DNA from: Actinidia chinensis
Lineage: Eukaryota > Streptophyta > Magnoliopsida > Ericales > Actinidiaceae
Reading direction: 5' to 3'
Length of the DNA: 38,339 nt
NCBI GenBank assembly: GCA_009663005.1
Contig: VIGQ01001531.1
Coordinates: 1 to 38,339 of the forward strand
Positions 32,320 to 38,339 of this stretch are shown here, piece by piece. The notes under the pieces are model-generated. The model was not told the origin of the DNA. It did not search any database and saw nothing but the letters and a program-made list of their open reading frames with translations. Numbering within the stretch: the first letter of the stretch is position 1; every line of letters starts with the position of its first letter. The translations under genes and the position numbers were made by a program.

Positions 32320-32990
32320 TGTGAATGAAAAGTTTTATCGAGGTATGATTGGCTCTTACTTTATTGAATAACAAGTAGGCTTGATATCATATTTAGTGTA
32401 TGATATGTGCTATATATCAATCATGTCCTAAGGAATCACATTTGACGTAAAACACATATTGACATATCTTGTAGAGACACATAATTTAGGTATATTTTAT
32501 CCAAGATGAGTTGCCTTTGACCTAAAAAGGTACTCGATGCAAGATTATGCGAGATGTAAAGTAAATCAAAAAAGCATACAAGTGGTACTTGTCAATTTCT
32601 AGGACAATCCCTAGTAACTTGGTTTAGTAAGAAATAAATTCGTTGCACTATTAACCATTGAGTTCCGAATTGTGTTTTTGTTTGGGTTTTTTTTTTTGCC
32701 GCCGAAAGTTATTGTACTCAAGTAGTTTGGATAAAAAACAGTAATAGAGGACTATGGTTTATTTTTGATCATATTCCAATCAGCTGTGATAACACTAGTG
32801 CTATAAATTTGCCTAACAATCCCATACAACATTCAAGAATAAAACACATTAAGATTTGACATCATTTTCTAAGAATGACGTCCAAAAAAGGAATGTTGAG
32901 CTTATATATGTACATACTGACAAGCAATTGGCGGACATTTTTAAAAAACCCTTGATGAAAAGAGATTTTGCTTTATCCGACATGAACTTG
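32320..32990 (+). pseudogene. copia-3 RNase H remnant
   Basis: YRGMIGSLL at 32,337-32,363, SRLDI.FSV-like near 32,377-32,402, an ARYQSCPKESHLT-like block near 32,410-32,445, YL.GTHNLGI at about 32,466-32,492, GTCQFLGQSLVTW-like near 32,585-32,620, then CDNTSAINL at 32,785-32,811, NPIQHSRIKHI at about 32,820-32,851, and VHTDKQLADIFKKPL near 32,914-32,957. This is the full copia RNase H order ending in the usual pol C-terminus near 32,990. A long T run (32,687-32,697) sits at a frame break. Confidence 0.85.
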
Positions 32991-33840
32991 GTATGTATAA
33001 ACCAATGTAAATACTTGGATTCTTAAATAAATTTATAGACTGAAATTAAGTTTGTAGTTGAGAAGGAATAGTCTAGATTACAAATTATTCCATATAATTG
33101 AACTCCGACAAAATAAACAAAGTCTAAAATTAGTTCCAATTGTATGATGTCTAAACTATTGTAGATGAACAATTGGAAAAAAACGTGCATAAAAGTTTCA
33201 TTTATAAATGCCTGTTTAAGATTGTAGACTTGTATCCTATAGTCAATAATAGAAACAAAATAAGAATTGAAGTAAAATGAAACATATTTCTTCCTGCCTG
33301 AGCTTCTGCAAATTCTGTAAAAAATTCAGCTACCGAACTTAAGGTTCGTCGATCGAACTGTTACTGTTACAAAAAATTAAAAGGCACAGATTTTAAGATT
33401 TTTAAATTCACTCTTAAATATCTATCTTCCTTATCCTCTCTTTCTCACTCTAAAAGACCCTAAACACTCTTCAAAACCCCTCAAAATCCATTAAATCTAG
33501 GGCTTTTTATCTCCAATCTCTTTCATTTTTTTTAAATCATCATCTGAACAACTGGAAAGTTTGACCAATCGCATCTCAGATTGGTCCAACTAAATACAAC
33601 TTCGGCCAACCGAAGCCTCGATTGAAGTTACAAAAACCGCGATAGAAGAGTAAGGGATAGGTTTTGAAACTGTTTCAACTTCCCACACCAGTTCTGAAAC
33701 TATTTCCATTCCGTCTTAAGATTTAAGTCTATAAATCTCTCTATTCCCTCATTATAATAAACCCTAGATACTTTTCTTTTATATCCAACCTCTCAAACCT
33801 CTAAAACCCTAGATCAAAAATCTTTCAAAATTCAACTATG
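32991..33840 (+). other. copia-3 post-pol non-coding stretch with LTR-like motifs
   Basis: No protein domain is recognised. Near 33,335-33,360 and 33,600-33,640 are TTCGTCGATCGAA and TTCGGCCAACCGAAG…CGATTGAAGTT motifs, the same family as the cluster in the copia-3 LTR (26,950-27,400). This might reflect an LTR-derived duplication or the mosaic origin of the post-pol region. Confidence 0.5.
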
Positions 33841-35150
33841 GTTCATCTATAACAAGCATGCCCAATGACCCGGGGGGCCAGGATTCCAATCTGCTAAACC
33901 ACCAATGGTGTTTCACAACTGCGGTTATTCAAGAACAAAAAATACAAAAGGACGTGGCTATCTGATTTCAATGAAAGGACTATAATCCGGAAGGGAATTC
34001 GAGAAAAAAATTCCCATTAAAGTACTAATGAAGATGTTGGCATCGGTTTGATGCATTAGGATGGGATGCTACGCCCCTTTCTTCCAACATACGTATACAA
34101 ATCTAATTAAGATTTTTCTTACTCTGCAATTTAGAAATTATGAAATCTATACAATATTAAATAACCATAGAAATGAAAGTAGAGGAAGACCAATCGTCCC
34201 TTAATCCGACTATTCTATCTGAGATCACGGGGATTTCATTTCATTCATAAACCAAGCCAACATGAAAAACTGTGGAACGAAAACAAATAATGAGGTAAAT
34301 CTCCATTTAATAGAACCATTAGGAGCCTCATATAAAAAAGACCTAGAAAAGTAATTTAGACTATTCCATAGGTTCATCGCATATAATATAATTTATTAAA
34401 AAGGGACATTACCATCAAGTGACAACCATTGAAAGTTTTTATCCATATAAAAGCTTAGATTGAAGAACTTCTATCTAAACTACATAATTTTGAAAGGATG
34501 GCTATGTGAAGAATCACTAGAATCGAGCCCATACCTTTTGGTGCTCTCTTAAAACAAAGATTTTTTTCAACCATTTATAGTTAAGTTCACAATCAACTCA
34601 TCATATATAGATTGAGGTTTTTCTGAGTGTATGATAAAAAGGGGGATAAATATTGACATCCTCTCCTCCGAAGAAAAAGAGAATATGAAAGTAGTCACCA
34701 TCCCATGGAGATTCAAGGTCAATATTCGTTACTGAGGAGCTTCCACCGCACATTAAGGAAACTCATAAGGAACCAAGCGGCTCAAGTCATCAATTGCAAT
34801 GGGACATCGAATGTAAGAAGGGCTCATCGCAAGAGGGGACTTTCGGCATGGTCTTGAGTATTTGAAAAACTCAATGCTACAATGGAATAGATAGAGCAAC
34901 AGAAAAATACATTGAGCAATTGGTGGACTTTTAAAGAAGTGTATGAATGCAAAATCAACTTTAATCAACATTACAATGATAGGATTGACTAGTATTGAGT
35001 CTCAGTTGCAGTGTCTCTAGTTCTCGACCCATCGAAACTCCACCACCATCTGACTTTCCTCTTCCACCTCCTCTACCTCCACCGTCATCATCTTATAAGT
35101 TCCTAACTTTCATATCAGCCTCAGAGCCTCCGCTATTTTGATGATAGCCC
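33840..35150 (+). pseudogene. Extra 3' gene of copia-3, putative plant transposon protein-like domain
   Basis: After pol there is decayed coding sequence. FNERTIIRKGIRE near 33,970-34,005 is followed by RFDALGWDATPLSSN at about 34,047-34,092, FHRFIAYNII near 34,362-34,392, then KGTLPSSD near 34,402-34,425 and LNYIILKGWL near 34,475-34,505. Next come SPYLLVLS-like residues, and a proline-rich tail (35,040-35,100). The arrangement (R-W-F…L-G-W, then H-x-F-I-x-x-N-I-I-P, then a glycine/proline-Y block) resembles the domain Pfam calls putative plant transposon protein, found in retroelement ORFs. The position matches the extra 3' ORF of some Sireviruses. Function is unknown. The assignment rests on spaced residues across several frames. 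Confidence 0.45.
34636..34648 (+). promoter_or_regulatory. Polypurine-tract-like sequence
   Basis: AAAAAGGGGGATA lies in the post-pol region of copia-3, one of several such tracts. Confidence 0.45.
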
Positions 35151-35177
35151 CAAAGGGGAGAAGAAAAAAAAAGCAGA
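35151..35177 (+). promoter_or_regulatory. Polypurine tract upstream of copia-3 3' LTR
   Basis: CAAAGGGGAGAAG followed by an A-run is a purine-only tract after GATGATAGCC. Tracts of this form prime plus-strand synthesis and are multiplied in Sireviruses. Confidence 0.6.
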
Positions 35178-35518
35178 AGTTTTGAAGTTAGCGTTTAATA
35201 TCTATGAATTCATGGTTTATGTATGTAAAACTTTCTTTTTACAGTTTTAAGTTCTGTTACCGAGGATAATTTTTTTTTGGTTTTGGATAATTTGGTTAAG
35301 TTTCTTTTAATTAAATCAGCTTGCTTAAGTTTGATTTAATTTTGTTGTGAATGCCATGTTGTTTAATTAGATTATGATAATTTTTCTTCTGAGAATGCCA
35401 TACTTAAATTATGATTAATAACGTGTTTGCAAAAAACAATATAGTCAAAGTTGTTAGAATCTCATCTTTATAACATGAATTCTAGAAAATTTTTAATAAG
35501 CATGAAGATAAGCATGAG

Positions 35519-35530
35519 TAAGGGGGAGTA
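35519..35530 (+). promoter_or_regulatory. Additional polypurine tract
   Basis: TAAGGGGGAGTA lies about 70 bases before the 3' LTR start of copia-3. Confidence 0.6.
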
Positions 35531-35582
35531 TGTAAAACTTTAAAACAAAACACCGATTTTCAAAAAACAAGCTATTATCATC

Positions 35583-35597
35583 AAAAAATGGGTAGAT
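35583..35597 (+). promoter_or_regulatory. Primary polypurine tract of copia-3, degraded
   Basis: AAAAAATGGGTAGAT abuts the 3' LTR start (TGTGAAAT at 35,598), the position of the priming tract. The usual AAAAAGGGGGAGAT is interrupted by two T residues. Confidence 0.65.
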
Positions 35598-35848
35598 TGT
35601 GAAATAAAAGGCATTTTTGATTTTAATGATTAAATCTATTAACACTAAGTTTTAGTAAACTTATGATAAAAATCGTATTAAGGGAAATGTCAAATGAATC
35701 ATATTTTATTAATAGATTAATTAACTCAAAATGATGTGAAGAAGTTCATTTTAAGATTAAACGCCCCCCCTGCATTTATAGAGTGATAAACAAATTAGAA
35801 TTTGAAAGATTAGTATGAATAACTCATATTTCTTGAAAAGAAAAACAA
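35598..35848 (+). repeat. 3' LTR of copia-3, truncated to its first 250 bases
   Basis: It aligns with 26,538-26,780 of the 5' LTR, sharing AAAGGCATTTTTGATTTT, TTAACTCAAAATG, TTTGAAAGATT and ATGAATAACTCATATT. It then stops at about 35,849, where gypsy-A LTR sequence starts. About 1.28 kb of the LTR is missing. A C7 run (35,764-35,770) is not present in the 5' copy. Confidence 0.8.
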
Positions 35849-37115
35849 GTCGTTCAAGACGGTCGCATTCGAACAGTAGAAGATGGTTCGAACGTAACAG
35901 CCAAGAGTGAAAAATAAAAAGAGAATCCGAAATTAAAAGGGGTGCACTACACGGGATGATTTTCCTATCAGCCAATACAAACCACTCTCTCCTACACTTT
36001 ACCAAATCTAAGCACACAACAGCCACACACCCAGAGAGAGAGTAGAGAGGAGAGAAAGGAGGAAAGAAGAGAAGAGAAAGAAGGAGGAGGAGAAAGCGGT
36101 AAGCTCATTCCAAGCAAAAATAAAGCCATTGTGAAGCTTGAAAAAGCTTAAGAGAAGAGGATAAACTCCAAGAAACATGTATGTATGGGTATGTATAGTT
36201 AGGTTTTGTTTTGGATTAAAAATCTTAGATCTAACCGTGTTAGGATTGATTTTTAAGAGTTGAAATGAGCGAATAAAACCAAAATAGGTTTATCTTGAGT
36301 TTTAGAAGCATTGAAAGAAATGGAAAGAGTTTAGAGTTAATTTGGGTGAGAGGAAAAGAAGCTGGGAGTTCGCAGTTAAAAGGGTCGAACGTTTTAGGAA
36401 GGGGGTCGAACGTTTTGGGGAAGGGTTCGAAACGTTGCGTTGAACGTTTTCACTGTGACGAACGGGATCCTGAGATTAATGAGGATTGAAATTGTGTTCG
36501 ACACCATTTTAGAGTTTATCCTAGTGCATAAAGACATTTAACGGATAGCCTGGGTAGGAAATTAGAAGTTTTCTATTAATTTCAAGTTTTTCTTATCTAT
36601 TGGGTGTCATAGTTATGATAAACGATACCATGTCCATTAGGGTAGGACAGACGTTTAAAGTCTAGTAAAAGAACCAGGTGAGTAACCGATACCATGAACA
36701 AAAAATTATATACTTTCGAAATGTTTTTCACACAATTCTTTTAATTCAAGGTTTTCCATGTTTTCAATGCACTAAAGTTATTTACAATATAAATGCCATG
36801 TCTTAGAACAAGTATGATAATGCTTACTATGTACCGAAAGAAAACCATGGATGTTGGCTTCAAATGAAACATATATGTTCAAGGTATAGCATGTGACAAC
36901 ACGGGGGGCCCCCTGTGGTGGGACCTTACAGCCTAACCAAGTGGGTCCTAGAAGGAAATGAGGGACGTGAAATAAATCATTTACAAGGGATTATATCGGC
37001 CTAAAGAGCCACCCAACCTATAGGTCCCATGTTATGTTATATTGATGTAATCCGAGTTGTTACGTTTTCATGATATGTTATGTATGTTTATGGAAAAAAT
37101 AAGTGATGTAATGTT

Positions 37116-37149
<34 letters not shown>

Positions 37150-37658
37150 CAACGATCAAGTTTACGAACTAATGTTCAAGAAAACTATGTTACGCTACTT
37201 GTTTCACGACGTATGAGTAATTTATGGTATATAAAAAATTATCACATGTATTTACGGTTCATGCATCGTTGTTATCACAAAGTTTAGCTTACGTTTTCGA
37301 AAAACCTTTTCAGGAAATAAAGTGAAGAACCATAGGACGCGGTTGCAGCCAAAATTATAGCTTTTGATAGCCCAAGGGCTTGAATGTATTTTGTGGGCTA
37401 GACCCGATTTAGTCTGGAGATTATGTGTAATTAAAGTTAGCCTAGGACTGTATGCAAAAGTTAAAATTAGATCAACTCTACTGTTACAGTAGGACATGAC
37501 GCTTTGTTATTTTCAGTTATGGACGTTTCCGCAAAAGAAAAATTATTATGACATTTTGAATGAGGAATGAGCACAGGTTTAAGATAAGTTGGCTGGCGAG
37601 CTAGCCGTGGCCATCACTGCGCCCACGAATCTGTATAGGCAGGGTGCGGGGCATGACA
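35849..37658 (+). repeat. 3' LTR of gypsy-A, missing its first 139 bases
   Basis: It aligns to 13,246-15,037 through the TCGAAC cluster, the GA tract, the AGGTTTTGTTTTGG, GTTTTCAATGCA and GAGGGACGT blocks, and the end CACGAATCTGTATAGGC, finishing GGGGCATGACA with the expected CA. It is followed by TATAT, matching the TATAT before the 5' LTR. Differences from the 5' LTR are largely short insertions and deletions. It contains a T32 run (37,118-37,149) absent from the 5' copy. Frames at 36295, 37057 and 37252 are chance. Confidence 0.85.
37118..37149 (+). repeat. T32 homopolymer inside gypsy-A 3' LTR
   Basis: The 5' LTR has ATGTTTATGCAAGATC at the matching place (about 14,504-14,519). Here ATGTTTA is followed by 32 T and then CAACGATC. 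Confidence 0.95.
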
Positions 37659-38339
37659 TATATATATAATATAATATATATACTAGCATGTTGAGTCTTA
37701 TTTTAATGACACCTTTTATTAAATTGGTATCATTTATCATAGTGTCATTAGGTAATATGTTTTGTTTTGAGAATGAGAGATATTTACTTTGTAAAATAAT
37801 TCTTAAAACCCATCACTAGAATCTCATGTAGGATTATTTGAGGTTTGGATATATGCATATCATATACTTGTAAATAGGATCACACCAACTTAGAGGAAGC
37901 ACTAACTTTTGGTAGCACTTTGATAAGTGTACCACTTTCGGTGATATAAGCGCGAAAATTTACAAAATAGCTATTTCTGTTAAAACCCATGTATACATGA
38001 AATAGATGAGGGGAAGCTCAACTTAGGAGGAGATTTTTTTAAAAAAATTATTTTTCATTGTTTGTAATTGATTTTGATGTGGTTAAAGGGGGAGAGAAAT
38101 TTGGATTTGAATTAAATCTCATATATGCATGCTATCCTTATTAAACTTGTCTTATATGAATATATTGTTATTGCCTAATATGAGAGAGTATGATTTTGTG
38201 TCAAATTCTATCATATATCAAAAGGAGTATCAACTTTTTGATATTGTGTGGTTTAGTGATTATTTATCTTGATAAATATTGATAGTATCAATGTCGCCAT
38301 CATGAATAGTGCTAATAATGATATATTAATTGATATTGA
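37659..38339 (+). other. Right-hand part of copia-2: non-coding tail with polypurine tracts
   Basis: After the TATAT that follows gypsy-A, the (TA)n tract and AT-rich sequence continue in the style of 12,545-13,106. Purine tracts GAGGGGAAGC (38,008), GGAGGAGA (38,023) and AAAGGGGGAGAGAA (38,085-38,098) mark approach to a Sirevirus-type 3' end. No start matching TGTTGACTCAATC is seen, so the copia-2 3' LTR should begin to the right of the window. Confidence 0.55.
38085..38098 (+). promoter_or_regulatory. Polypurine tract of copia-2
   Basis: AAAGGGGGAGAGAA is the cleanest purine tract in the window and matches the usual plus-strand primer of Sirevirus-like elements. Confidence 0.55.

Larger units (their letters stand above)
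28062..35597 (+). mobile_element. copia-3 internal region: gag-pol plus extra 3' gene, Sirevirus-like
   Basis: The order is primer site, gag, protease, integrase, reverse transcriptase, RNase H, a 2.6-kb post-pol region with a further protein domain, and several polypurine tracts. Integrase before reverse transcriptase defines Ty1/copia. Large Gag, DSGCSRHM protease wording, a post-pol gene and multiple polypurine tracts are traits of the Sirevirus lineage. All genes are broken by stops and frame changes. Confidence 0.8.

Noticed and set aside
33840..35150. Post-pol region of copia-3 taken as a viral envelope gene
   Set aside because: I see no signal peptide, membrane anchor or envelope-like cysteine pattern. 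The residues fit the plant transposon-protein-like domain better.
37057..37287. 76-codon frame with a poly-Phe stretch resembling a membrane segment
   Set aside because: The Phe run is the T32 homopolymer inside an LTR.

Overview
This is a window of plant nuclear DNA made almost entirely of decayed LTR retrotransposons. I see no intact host gene, no tRNA or rRNA gene and no CRISPR array. A flowering plant, probably a eudicot with a repeat-rich genome, is indicated by Ty1/copia elements of two lineages (one Sirevirus-like), Ty3/gypsy elements with initiator-Met tRNA primer sites, and DNA elements with terminal inverted repeats (TIRs). The species cannot be named from this.

Layout. 1-650: a cluster of GTTCGAACGC-like motifs, probably a diverged gypsy LTR. 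660-about 3,900: an antisense copia element (copia-1) with 5' LTR-like sequence, gag, protease and integrase, cut off before reverse transcriptase. 4,205-4,500: a diverged duplication. 4,654-5,393: a non-autonomous TIR element with a GC-rich, gene-like core. 5,394-7,488: AT-rich DNA with nothing recognisable. 7,489-13,106 and 37,659-38,339: the two sides of an outer copia element (copia-2) with LTR, primer site, gag and a long non-coding tail. It lacks a recognisable pol and carries its own TIR insertion (11,360-12,541).

Inside copia-2, in a (TA)n tract, sits gypsy-A. Its 5' LTR is 13,107-15,037, its broken gag-pol runs to about 20,565, and its 3' LTR is 35,849-37,658. Between gag-pol and the 3' LTR lie a second gypsy gag-pol fragment of another family (gypsy-B, about 20,690-24,105), a reverse-strand gypsy-type LTR (about 24,110-26,030), and a nearly complete Sirevirus-like copia element (copia-3, 26,538-about 35,848). 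Copia-3's 3' LTR is fused directly to the truncated gypsy-A 3' LTR.

All coding regions are pseudogenes. Their protein motifs can be followed only by changing frame every few tens of codons. Much of the divergence between duplicated segments (the gypsy-A LTRs, and three tandem RNase H copies at 17,866-19,060) looks like small insertions and deletions. That raises the possibility that part of the decay is uncorrected long-read error. The best leads are the RNase H triplication, the LTR-to-LTR fusion at 35,849, the extra 3' gene of copia-3, the pol-less copia-2, and the CG-centred near-palindromes that recur in LTRs of unrelated families. I did not find a convincing new functional system.
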